21,840 nt of DNA, from contig NZ_JALXVH010000042.1 in the NCBI RefSeq assembly GCF_025149945.1, positions 1 to 21,840 on the forward strand, written 5' to 3'. The stretch comes from Kocuria sp. p3-SID1428 (GTDB lineage: Bacteria; Actinomycetota; Actinomycetes; Actinomycetales; Micrococcaceae). Shown here piece after piece: positions 15,709 to 21,840 of this stretch. A program made the translations under genes and the position numbers. How positions within the stretch are numbered: the first letter of the stretch is position 1; each line of letters opens with the position of its first letter. The notes under the pieces are model-generated. The model was given only the letters and a program-made list of their open reading frames with translations. It did no database searches and was not told where the DNA came from.

Positions 15709-16173
15709 TCAGCGTCCGGCGCGGCGCAGACGACGGCGCTCGCGCTCGGAGAGACCGCCCCAGATGCCGAACTTCTCGTCGTGGGCCATGGCGTAGTCCA
15801 GGCATTCCTCGCGCACCGGGCAGGCGGCGCACACGCGCTTGGCGTCGCGGGTCGAGCCGCCCTTCTCCGGGAAGAAGGCCTCGGGATCGGTCTGCGCGCA
15901 GAGAGCGTCGGTCTGCCAGGCGAGCTCGCCCTCGTCGTCGTCCACGCCGTAGATGCCGGCCACGGCCTGCCAGATGGAGCCAGGGACCTCGGAGGCGTCG
16001 TGATAGTCGGCGTTCTCCGGCTCGGGCAGGGCGCTCAGGCGCCGGGCGGGCTCGGCAGAGGCGGAATCGCCGTCGACCGGGTCAAGGAACCAGTCCTGGG
16101 GCACTGCACGGGCGCCGCGTCGGCGGCGTGCGGGCTCGGACAGCTCTGCGCGACTTCGTGCGGGCTCTGCCAT
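15709..16173 (-). CDS. whiB2: WhiB-family iron-sulfur regulator (WhiB2/WhmD-like)
   Basis: A 154-residue transcription regulator of the Wbl family, which binds a 4Fe-4S cluster and partners the housekeeping sigma factor. The four cluster cysteines are Cys92, Cys115, Cys118 and Cys124, in the order C-x22-C-x2-C-x5-C. The turn GIWGG is at 136-140 and the basic tail ERERRRLRRAGR would touch DNA. The N-terminal ~85 residues are a longer, poorly conserved extension. The WhiB2 assignment rests on context (DUF3499 next to it, as in M. tuberculosis) and on homologues acting in septation. The ATG at 16173 has GGAAGGA at a suitable distance; 16 upstream codons in frame are leader. The gene has a strong promoter and a ~158-base structured 5' leader. 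Confidence 0.9.
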   Translation of the reverse strand: MAEPARSRAELSEPARRRRGARAVPQDWFLDPVDGDSASAEPARRLSALPEPENADYHDASEVPGSIWQAVAGIYGVDDDEGELAWQTDALCAQTDPEAFFPEKGGSTRDAKRVCAACPVREECLDYAMAHDEKFGIWGGLSERERRRLRRAGR

Positions 16174-16286
16174 GTCGGTCCTTCCAGTGCGCGGCATCCG
16201 TGGCGGCTCGTGCGGCGTCACGGGGCCGGCTCGTGCGGCGAGGACGCGCGAGCCGTAGGATCGCGGCGACGACTGATGCGGGGGAT

Positions 16287-16320
16287 GCAGGTCAGCTCCC
16301 CTCAGCGGGAGATCACCTGC
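16287..16320 (-). promoter_or_regulatory. Hairpin at the start of the whiB leader
   Basis: In the minus-strand transcript GCAGGT (16320-16315) pairs with ACCTGC (16292-16287), and CTCCC (16311-16307) pairs with GGGAG (16300-16296). The two blocks are separated by a symmetric 3x3 internal loop, with a 6-base apical loop. It begins about 6 bases downstream of the predicted transcription start. Confidence 0.55.
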
Positions 16321-16331
16321 TCGAGATCTTA

Positions 16332-16360
16332 ATTACACGCTTGTAAGTGCCCTTCGTCAA
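16332..16360 (-). promoter_or_regulatory. whiB promoter (TTGACG-N17-TGTAAT)
   Basis: On the minus strand -35 TTGACG (16360-16355) and -10 TGTAAT (16337-16332) are separated by exactly 17 bases, the best sigma-70-type promoter in the window. The -10 is one arm of the dyad TTACA-N4-TGTAA, a possible operator. Confidence 0.75.
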
Positions 16361-16502
16361 GCGCGGATTCCCTGCCGACGCCCCGCCGAGGTCGCATCGG
16401 CACCGGCGCTGACCTCGAATGATGCCCTCAGCGGCACACGCAGGAACCGGCACGCCGACCCTTGCCCCGCAGGCCCGCTTCCGCCCTCTCGAGAGGATTC
16501 CC

Positions 16503-17294
16503 ATGCACGATCGCACCGATGCCCGCCGACCCGACGCCGAGATCACCGGCCTGCTGACCCGGCTGGCCCAGCGCCCCACTCCGGCCGTCGTCTGGTACGG
16601 CTCCGACGGAGGACGGGTCGAGCTGTCCGGGCGCGTGAGCGAGAACTGGATTGCCAAGACGGCGAACCTGCTCGTGGACGACCTGACCCTGATGCCCGGC
16701 GATCGAGTGGTCCTGGATCCCTCGCTGCACTGGCGCACGCTCGTGCTGGCGGTCGCCGTCTGGCGAACCGGCGCCTGCGTCGTGCTGGAGCCGCAGCACG
16801 ACGAGGCCAGGCTCAGCGCCCTGCTCGATCGCACCGGGGCGACCGCCGAAGCGCTCCCCAAGCCCCCGGGCTCGGCGGCGGCGGCCGAGGCGGAGGCCGA
16901 GGACCGCCTGATCCTGGCCTACCCCGCGCTGGCCATGCGCCTTCCCGATGACGCTGCGCTCGAGCCCGGGGACATCGACTACTGCGCCGAGATCCGCTCC
17001 CACGGGGACCGCTGGTCGGGGGCCTCCCGCCCCGCCGCGGCGGACCCCGCCCTCGTCACGGGCGGCGGCACCCTGAGCTTCGCCGAGCTGCGGGAGCAGG
17101 CAGAGGCCCGGGCCGCCGATCTGGGCGAGGCGCCGGTGGTGCATCTGGATGCCGAGCAGTGGGACCGCGAGACCCTGGTGGGGCTGCTGGCGATCTGGGC
17201 CGCCGAGGGCACGGCGGTGCTCAGCGATCGATCCCGGGATGCGTCTCTGCAGCGCGACCTGGCTGCCGAGCGCGTGAGCCTCACCTGGAGCTGA
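16503..17294 (+). CDS. TIGR03089 family protein (partial acyl-CoA synthetase-like)
   Basis: A 263-residue protein resembling only the N-terminal part of AMP-forming ligases. The region LSGRVSENWIAKTANLLVDDLTLMPGDRVVLD (seen as ELSGRVSENWIAK and LMPGDRVVLD), then HWRTLVLAVAVWRTGACVVL, matches the substrate-side subdomain, but the P-loop TSGTTGxPK and the later AMP-binding motifs are absent, as is normal for this family. A catalytic role is therefore doubtful. The ATG at 16503 has GAGAGGA 5-6 bases upstream; an in-frame ATG 28 codons earlier lacks one. The last 14 bases overlap the end of the convergent GtrA-like gene. In M. tuberculosis a homologue (Rv3268, from memory) lies beside an LCP gene, as it nearly does here. 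Confidence 0.82.
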   Translation: MHDRTDARRPDAEITGLLTRLAQRPTPAVVWYGSDGGRVELSGRVSENWIAKTANLLVDDLTLMPGDRVVLDPSLHWRTLVLAVAVWRTGACVVLEPQHDEARLSALLDRTGATAEALPKPPGSAAAAEAEAEDRLILAYPALAMRLPDDAALEPGDIDYCAEIRSHGDRWSGASRPAAADPALVTGGGTLSFAELREQAEARAADLGEAPVVHLDAEQWDRETLVGLLAIWAAEGTAVLSDRSRDASLQRDLAAERVSLTWS

Positions 17295-17907
17295 GATCCG
17301 GGGCCTGCGTGGGCTGCGAGTCGTCCCCCATGGCCGACTCCGGAGCTCCCGGAGTCCCGTGAGCGGTGCTGCCGGTGCGGCGACGGGGCCGCCGCTGACC
17401 CACGACCGGGAGGCTTCCCGTGATCGCCGCCATCTCCGAGGCGGTCGAGGGCGCGAAGCCCTGCTCGCTGTCCAGCGGCTTGGCGTAGACCCAGAAGCGA
17501 TAAGCCAGGTATCGGAAGACGGTGCCCAGGACGGTGCCGATGATCGTGCCGGAGATGAACGAGGCCGTGCCGCTGGTCAGGCCCAGGACGTAGTAGCTCA
17601 CGCCGATGCACGACAGCTCGATGGCCAGGCCGATCACATTGGCGATCAGGAACTGCCAGGCCTCCCGCTTGGTGTCCGCCTGGCGCTTGTCCTTGAAGGT
17701 CCAGTAGCGGTTGGCCAGCCAGGAGAACAGCGTGGCCACGACCGTGGCGATCGCCTTGGCCTTGAGGTGGCCGCCGTCCTGGAAGACGGTGGCCATGAGC
17801 ATGGCGACCACGCCGGCATTGACCAGGAAGGCGAGTCCGCCGACGGTCCCGAACTTCATCAGCTCCGCGATGAACAGGTGCCAGAGGGCTTTGAAGCGAA
17901 CGGTCAT
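17281..17907 (-). CDS. GtrA-like membrane protein
   Basis: A 208-residue protein with four membrane segments in about residues 15-140. The paired signatures NRYWTFKDKRQ and YRFWVYAK end the second and fourth segments, as in GtrA. GtrA-like proteins are proposed to help move or position polyprenyl-linked sugars across the membrane. The last ~60 residues are a cytoplasmic Arg/Pro/Ser-rich tail. The ATG at 17907 was chosen because GGAG lies 10 bases upstream and the family begins about 10 residues before the first membrane segment; an ATG 18 codons earlier (17961) is possible but has no ribosome site. The gene is divergent from purK, the same arrangement as in mycobacteria. A possible -10 TACACT lies at 17991-17986. 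Confidence 0.88.
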   Translation of the reverse strand: MTVRFKALWHLFIAELMKFGTVGGLAFLVNAGVVAMLMATVFQDGGHLKAKAIATVVATLFSWLANRYWTFKDKRQADTKREAWQFLIANVIGLAIELSCIGVSYYVLGLTSGTASFISGTIIGTVLGTVFRYLAYRFWVYAKPLDSEQGFAPSTASEMAAITGSLPVVGQRRPRRRTGSTAHGTPGAPESAMGDDSQPTQAPDLSSR

Positions 17908-18030
17908 GGCGTGGAACTCCGGATTCGAGACGGTCCCCGCAGCTGCGCGGGTCGCGCGCATCGGAAGGGAACGAGGGCCTGCGGAAGTGTACTACTGCGA
18001 ACCTGTCAGCGGAGGGACCCCGCCCGGCAC

Positions 18031-18036
18031 TACGCT
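18031..18036 (+). promoter_or_regulatory. -10 box TACGCT for purK
   Basis: TACGCT is followed by 6 bases and GTG (18043), then ATG (18046), so the transcript should be leaderless or have a 3-base leader. Confidence 0.55.
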
Positions 18037-18045
18037 GGGAGTGTG

Positions 18046-19272
18046 ATGAGCCACGACAGCACCCTCAGCCCCGATCCCGCCGCCGATTCCCGGCGCTTCG
18101 CCCCCACCGGACCCGTGATCGGCGTGGTCGGCGGAGGCCAGCTGGCCCGCATGATGGGCCCGGCCGCCACCGAGCTGGGCATCGAGCTGCGCGTGCTCGC
18201 CGAGTCCGCGGAGGCCGGCGCCGTTCCGGCCGCTGCCTCCCACCAGGTGGGCGCCGGAGATGATCTCGAGGCGCTGCGCGCCTTCGCCCAGGGCCTGGAT
18301 GCGCTGACCTTCGATCACGAGCACGTCCCGAATGCGCACCTGGAGGCGCTGCTGGCCGACGGCGTCATCGTCGAGCCCCGCCCCCACGCGCTGATCCACG
18401 CCCAGGACAAGATCGTGATGCGCAGGGCCGTCGAGCGCCTGGGGCTGCCGAACCCGCGCTGGGCGGAGGTCTCGGACGCCGAGGCCCTGGTGGCCTTCGC
18501 CGACGGGCAGTGGCCCGTGATCCTCAAGACGCCGCGCGGCGGATACGACGGCAAGGGCGTGCTCGTGGTGCGCTCGGAGCACGAGGCCCGCACCGGCACG
18601 GCCGCCGCGTGGTTCGACCGCTCCGCATCCCCTCTGCTGGCCGAGGAGGCCGTGGACTTCGCCCGCGAGCTCTCCGCCCAGGTGGCCCGCCGCCGCAGCG
18701 GCGAGCAGCGCTGCTGGCCCGTGGTCGAGTCGATCCAGGTCGACGGGGTGTGCGATGAGGTCATCAGCCCCGCCCCGGACCTGAGCCCGGACGAGTCGGC
18801 GGCCGCCCAGCGCATCGCCTTGGAGCTGTCTGCCGAGCTGGATGTGACCGGCGTAATGGCCGTCGAGCTCTTCCAGACCCGCGATGGCAGCCTGCTCGTC
18901 AACGAGCTGGCCATGCGCCCGCACAACTCCGGGCACTGGTCCATGGACGGCGCCGTGACGGGGCAGTTCGAGCAGCACCTGCGCGCCGTGCTGGACCTGC
19001 CGCTGGGATCGACCGAGCCCCTGGCAGCCGTCGCCGTGATGAAGAACATCCTGGGTGGTCAGCAGCCGAACCTCTTCGCCGGACTGACCCGGGCCATGTC
19101 CGAGCACCCGCGTGCCAAGGTCCACCTCTATGGCAAGTCCGTGAAGCCCGGGCGCAAGGTCGGGCACGTCAATGCCCTCTCCGACCGGCAGGATGCAGCG
19201 GACGGCTCGGTGACCGCCGAGGTCCGCGCCCTGGCCTCGGACGCTGCCGCCGTGGTGCGCGATGGCCGCTGA
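18046..19272 (+). CDS. purK: 5-(carboxyamino)imidazole ribonucleotide synthase
   Basis: Converts AIR, bicarbonate and ATP to N5-CAIR in purine synthesis, the substrate of PurE. The ATP-grasp protein has 408 residues, near the usual length. IGVVGGGQLARMM opens the N-terminal domain. DHEHVPNAHLEAL, AQDKIVMRRAVERLGLPNP and KTPRGGYDGKG form the central part, and NELAMRPHNSGHWSMDG is the ATP/metal site. The ATG at 18046 is used; a GTG directly before it (18043) sits at the leaderless position after the -10 box and may be the true start. purE follows 135 bases on, after a strong hairpin. It is divergent from the GtrA-like gene. Confidence 0.96.
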   Translation: MSHDSTLSPDPAADSRRFAPTGPVIGVVGGGQLARMMGPAATELGIELRVLAESAEAGAVPAAASHQVGAGDDLEALRAFAQGLDALTFDHEHVPNAHLEALLADGVIVEPRPHALIHAQDKIVMRRAVERLGLPNPRWAEVSDAEALVAFADGQWPVILKTPRGGYDGKGVLVVRSEHEARTGTAAAWFDRSASPLLAEEAVDFARELSAQVARRRSGEQRCWPVVESIQVDGVCDEVISPAPDLSPDESAAAQRIALELSAELDVTGVMAVELFQTRDGSLLVNELAMRPHNSGHWSMDGAVTGQFEQHLRAVLDLPLGSTEPLAAVAVMKNILGGQQPNLFAGLTRAMSEHPRAKVHLYGKSVKPGRKVGHVNALSDRQDAADGSVTAEVRALASDAAAVVRDGR

Positions 19273-19293
19273 GGCCGCCGCCGAGGCGGCCTC
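19271..19293 (+). terminator. Hairpin at the end of purK
   Basis: GAGGCCGCC (19271-19279) and GGCGGCCTC (19285-19293) form a perfect 9-bp stem with a 5-base loop. The left arm includes the last two bases of the purK stop codon. No T-run follows. It is a likely U-less terminator or attenuator between purK and purE. Confidence 0.65.
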
Positions 19294-19317
19294 CATGTCC
19301 CGTCCAGGGTTCGCGAG

Positions 19318-19323
19318 TACCGT
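19318..19323 (+). promoter_or_regulatory. Possible -10 box TACCGT upstream of purE
   Basis: TACCGT fits TANNNT and lies 25 bases after the purK hairpin; it would give purE its own promoter with a leader of about 78 bases. No clear -35 is visible. Confidence 0.35.
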
Positions 19324-19407
19324 GTGGGCTGATCTGGACGGAGGCCTCACCGGTGCCGTCCTCGCAGACCAGGATTCCGCCGCGGGTCCGCGTTCCAGGA
19401 GTGAGCA

Positions 19408-19926
19408 GTGAGCCAAGCGCTTCCCGATGTCGGCGTGATCATGGGATCGGATTCGGACTGGGCCGTCATGGAGGCCGCCGCCCAGGTCCTCGACGAGCTC
19501 GGCATCTCCTGCGAGGTCGATGTGGTCTCGGCGCACCGCATGCCCTCCGAGATGCTGGACTACGGCTCCTCGGCTGAGATGCGCGGCCTGCGCGTGATCA
19601 TCGCCGGTGCCGGCGGTGCCGCCCACCTGCCGGGCATGATCGCCGCGACCACTCCCCTGCCCGTGATCGGCGTGCCCGTTCCGCTGAAGACCCTGGACGG
19701 GCTCGACTCGCTGCTGTCGATCGTGCAGATGCCGGCCGGGGTCCCGGTGGCGACCGTCTCGATCGGCGGCGCCCGCAACGCCGGTCTGCTGGCCGCGCGC
19801 ATCCTCGCCTCCGGCACCGACGACCGCGCCCGCCAGCTGCGTCGCGACCTCAACGCCTTCGCCGCCGACCTCAACGCCTCCGCTCAGGACAAGGGACGCG
19901 CGCTGCGTCGTCGCCTCGCCGAGTGA
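19408..19926 (+). CDS. purE: N5-carboxyaminoimidazole ribonucleotide mutase
   Basis: Rearranges N5-CAIR to CAIR, the step after PurK. The 172-residue protein is class I Pur[12 protein letters not shown] (9-18) binds the substrate phosphate, VVSAHRMP has catalytic His43, and [15 protein letters not shown] and [21 protein letters not shown] are the conserved core. The class fits its partner PurK. The start is GTG at 19408 with AGGAG 7 bases upstream. A C-terminal helix rich in Arg closes the protein. The LCP gene starts 84 bases downstream and may be co-transcribed unless the short hairpin at 19936-19953 terminates. Confidence 0.97.
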   Translation: MSQALPDVGVIMGSDSDWAVMEAAAQVLDELGISCEVDVVSAHRMPSEMLDYGSSAEMRGLRVIIAGAGGAAHLPGMIAATTPLPVIGVPVPLKTLDGLDSLLSIVQMPAGVPVATVSIGGARNAGLLAARILASGTDDRARQLRRDLNAFAADLNASAQDKGRALRRRLAE

Positions 19927-19935
19927 CCCCGCCGC

Positions 19936-19953
19936 GGACCGCTGCTCCGGTCC
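19936..19953 (+). terminator. Short hairpin after purE
   Basis: GGACCG (19936-19941) and CGGTCC (19948-19953) form a perfect 6-bp stem with a 6-base loop, 9 bases after the purE stop. No T-run follows, so termination is uncertain. Confidence 0.35.
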
Positions 19954-20010
19954 CGGCTGCTTCCCCCTCAGGGGCACCTTCCCCGCCTCCCCGATCGAGC
20001 GAGTGACACC

Positions 20011-21840
20011 GTGACCGGACCTCAGCCTCCCCGCGACCCCCGCCGGCGCCGGATCGACGATTCCCGCGCCCCCTGCCAGGACTCCACCTCCGACGACTCC
20101 CTGCGGCCCCAGGGCTCAGACGCCGCGCGCCCCGACCCGGAGGCCGCGGTACCCGCCCGGCCGCAGGAGTCTGCGGAGCCTGCCCGCCCCGCCGGCCGCC
20201 ACTGGGCCGAGGACGAGTGGCTCGAGGACGACGCCGACCACGAGGACCTGGACGACGCCGACCTGCACGCCTCGTACAACGAGGACGACTCGTATGACTC
20301 GTACGACCAGGACATCGCCGCCGAGGTCTCCTCCGATGCCGCGCTCAGCAGCCGGGACGGCACGGCCTCGTGGGCACGCGCGCTGCGGGATCCGTCGTTC
20401 GTCTCCTCCGGGCGGCGCACCTGGCGGGCCTGGCTGCTGATCCTCGGCACGCTCGTGCTCCCGGGATCGGCCCAGATCGCCGCCGGCAACCGCCGCCTGG
20501 GCCGCATCGCGCTGCCCATCACCGTCGTGTGCTGGGCGGTGCTGATCGTCACGATGCTCTCGGCGCTGCTGTGGCGCAGCCCCCTGGTCTTCCTGCTGAC
20601 CAACGCCCTGACCGGGCGGGTCATCGTCCTCGCCTTGGTGATCGCCGCGATCTGGTGGGGCGTGCTGTTCCTGGACACCTTGCGCCTGATCCGCCCCGGC
20701 CTGCTCGAGACCCGACCGCGGGCCCTGGCCTGCGCAGGCCTGGCACTGGTCATGGTCCTGACCTCGGGAGGGCTGCTGTATTCGGCCCATCTGCTCAACG
20801 TCACCCGCGGGACGGTCGGCGAGATCTTCGCCGGGGGCATGCCGTTCCGTCCCGTCGACGGCCGCTACAACATCCTGCTCATGGGCGCCGATGCCGGTGA
20901 GGACCGCGTGGGGCTTCGCCCCGACTCCATGACGGTGCTGAGCATCGATGCCGACTCCGGGCAGACCGCGACGATCTCGCTGCCGCGCAACCTGCAGAAC
21001 GTGCCCTTCCCCGAGGAGTCGCCCATGCACGAGATCTATCCGGAGGGCTACAACTGCGGCGACGAGTGCCTGCTCAACGCCGTCTACACGGACGTCATGC
21101 AGAACCATCAGGACATCTACGGCGACGACGTCGAGGACCCGGGCGTGGAGGCCATGAAGGAGGCCGCCTCCGGTGTGCTGGGCATCGAGGTCCAGGGCTA
21201 CGCCATGATCGACATGCACGGCTTCGAGCAGCTCATCGACGCCCTGGGCGGCATCACGATCGACGTCGGCGGGCGGGTCGTCATGGGTGGCGGCACGAAC
21301 TCGCGCACGGGCGAGCCCAATGAGGTGCTCGGCTACATCGAGCCCGGGGTCCAGAAGCTCGACGGCTACCACGCGCTCTGGTACGCCCGCTCCCGCCAGG
21401 AGGCCTCTGACTACGACCGCCAGGCGCGTCAGCGCTGCGTCCAGGCGGCCATGCTGGATCAGCTGAATCCGGCGAACGTCGTCTCCCAGTTCGAGGAGCT
21501 TGCGGATGCCGGAACCCAGGTGGTCGAGACCGACATCCCGCAGACGTCGCTGGGCGCGTTCGTGGACCTGGCCATGAAGGCCAAGCAGCACGAGTTCGTG
21601 ACGTACGCGGCCGGCCCGCCCTACTACGACGCCATGTTCCCGACCTACCCGGACTACGACCAGCTCCACGCCGACGTCCAGCGGCTGCTGGAGTCCGCAC
21701 AGGGCGAGGACCCGCAGGCCGCCTCGGCGATCGGCGGGGCAGGGCCCCTGGGCTCGGCGAGCCTGGTCACCGTGCCCGCCGAGACCTCCTCCGAGGACAC
21801 GCCCGAGCTCTCGCCCAACGGCACCTGCTCGGTGCCCTGA
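20011..21840 (+). CDS. LytR-CpsA-Psr (LCP) family cell-wall glycopolymer ligase
   Basis: LCP proteins transfer glycopolymers from polyprenyl-pyrophosphate carriers to peptidoglycan outside the membrane. The 609-residue protein has a ~125-residue very acidic cytoplasmic N-terminus (EDEWLEDDADHEDLDDAD and YNEDDSYDSYDQD), then four hydrophobic segments at about 139-157, 166-188, 206-226 and 240-260. The outer LCP domain begins at YNILLMGADAG (286-296). It includes LRPDSMTVLSID, SLPRNLQ (Arg326) and the pyrophosphate-binding stretch YARSRQEASDYDRQARQR with Arg460, Arg462, Asp467 and Arg470. No LytR_C domain is evident in the final ~110 residues, which end in a Ser/Thr/Pro-rich tail. The start GTG at 20011 has only a weak ribosome site, and an earlier start is not available in frame. 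The stop codon is the last three bases of the window. Confidence 0.93.
   Translation: MTGPQPPRDPRRRRIDDSRAPCQDSTSDDSLRPQGSDAARPDPEAAVPARPQESAEPARPAGRHWAEDEWLEDDADHEDLDDADLHASYNEDDSYDSYDQDIAAEVSSDAALSSRDGTASWARALRDPSFVSSGRRTWRAWLLILGTLVLPGSAQIAAGNRRLGRIALPITVVCWAVLIVTMLSALLWRSPLVFLLTNALTGRVIVLALVIAAIWWGVLFLDTLRLIRPGLLETRPRALACAGLALVMVLTSGGLLYSAHLLNVTRGTVGEIFAGGMPFRPVDGRYNILLMGADAGEDRVGLRPDSMTVLSIDADSGQTATISLPRNLQNVPFPEESPMHEIYPEGYNCGDECLLNAVYTDVMQNHQDIYGDDVEDPGVEAMKEAASGVLGIEVQGYAMIDMHGFEQLIDALGGITIDVGGRVVMGGGTNSRTGEPNEVLGYIEPGVQKLDGYHALWYARSRQEASDYDRQARQRCVQAAMLDQLNPANVVSQFEELADAGTQVVETDIPQTSLGAFVDLAMKAKQHEFVTYAAGPPYYDAMFPTYPDYDQLHADVQRLLESAQGEDPQAASAIGGAGPLGSASLVTVPAETSSEDTPELSPNGTCSVP

Larger units (their letters stand above)
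16174..16502. other. 329-base divergent intergenic region with the whiB leader
   Basis: No gene is seen here. It holds the whiB promoter, an AT-rich dyad TTACA-cgct-TGTAA (16333-16346) and a leader hairpin, all described separately. On the plus strand side I find only a ribosome site (GAGAGGA) before 16503 and no convincing promoter for the TIGR03089 gene. The AT content around 16325-16350 is strikingly above that of the rest of the window. Confidence 0.7.

Noticed and set aside
16333..16346. The whiB dyad as a BldD site
   Set aside because: The left half fits the BldD half-site pattern as I remember it, but the right half is offset by one base. I keep only the neutral description as a dyad.
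1..21840. CRISPR arrays, insertion sequences, prophage or attachment sites
   Set aside because: No regularly spaced repeats, transposase or integrase frames, or terminal repeats were seen. The gene content is uniformly core with uniform base composition apart from the short AT-rich whiB promoter.

Overview
This is a high-GC actinobacterial chromosome segment, most likely from the order Micrococcales and probably near Micrococcaceae (Kocuria, Micrococcus or Nesterenkonia-like). That placement rests on the codon bias, on a WhiB regulator, on an actinobacterial protein O-mannosyltransferase, on DUF3499 and TIGR03089/TIGR01906-type proteins, and on TANNNT -10 boxes placed so close to start codons that many mRNAs should be leaderless. 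The content is core housekeeping. I see no phage, transposon, CRISPR array, toxin system or biosynthetic cluster, and no convincing new multi-gene system.

Layout. 1-2.7 kb (minus): tRNA-Gln(UUG), glmU and prs, with glmU and prs overlapping as ATGA. 2.8-6.5 kb (plus): an ABC-F ATPase, a PaaI-like thioesterase that appears to have lost its central catalytic part, and a phosphotransferase-fold kinase of unknown substrate. 6.5-7.6 kb (minus): a membrane acyltransferase. 7.8-11.7 kb (minus): rsmI, tatD, rsmA and ispE, a tight cluster with internal leaderless promoters. 11.8-13.4 kb (plus): the O-mannosyltransferase, divergent from rsmI. A strong two-way terminator follows. 13.5-16.2 kb (minus): a WhiB2-like regulator, DUF3499, a Trm112-like protein and a TIGR01906 membrane protein. 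16.5-17.3 kb (plus): a TIGR03089 protein, convergent with a GtrA-like membrane protein (minus). 18.0-21.8 kb (plus): purK, purE and an LCP-family cell-wall ligase that ends exactly at the window edge.

How the genes fit together. Cell-envelope supply is a recurring theme: GlmU makes UDP-GlcNAc, IspE feeds isoprenoid carriers, the mannosyltransferase uses polyprenyl-phosphate-mannose, GtrA-like proteins are linked to lipid-linked sugars, and LCP proteins attach glycopolymers to the wall. Nucleotide supply (Prs, PurK, PurE) and ribosome maintenance (RsmA, RsmI, ABC-F) make up the rest. From memory, the left part resembles the M. tuberculosis Rv1002c-Rv1018c neighbourhood and the right part resembles Rv3256c-Rv3278c, with several usual members absent here (rpfB, metG, manB).

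The most useful observations are the internally deleted thioesterase, the set of leaderless-type promoters that move several start codons, and structured intergenic elements at whiB, purK/purE and the kinase gene.
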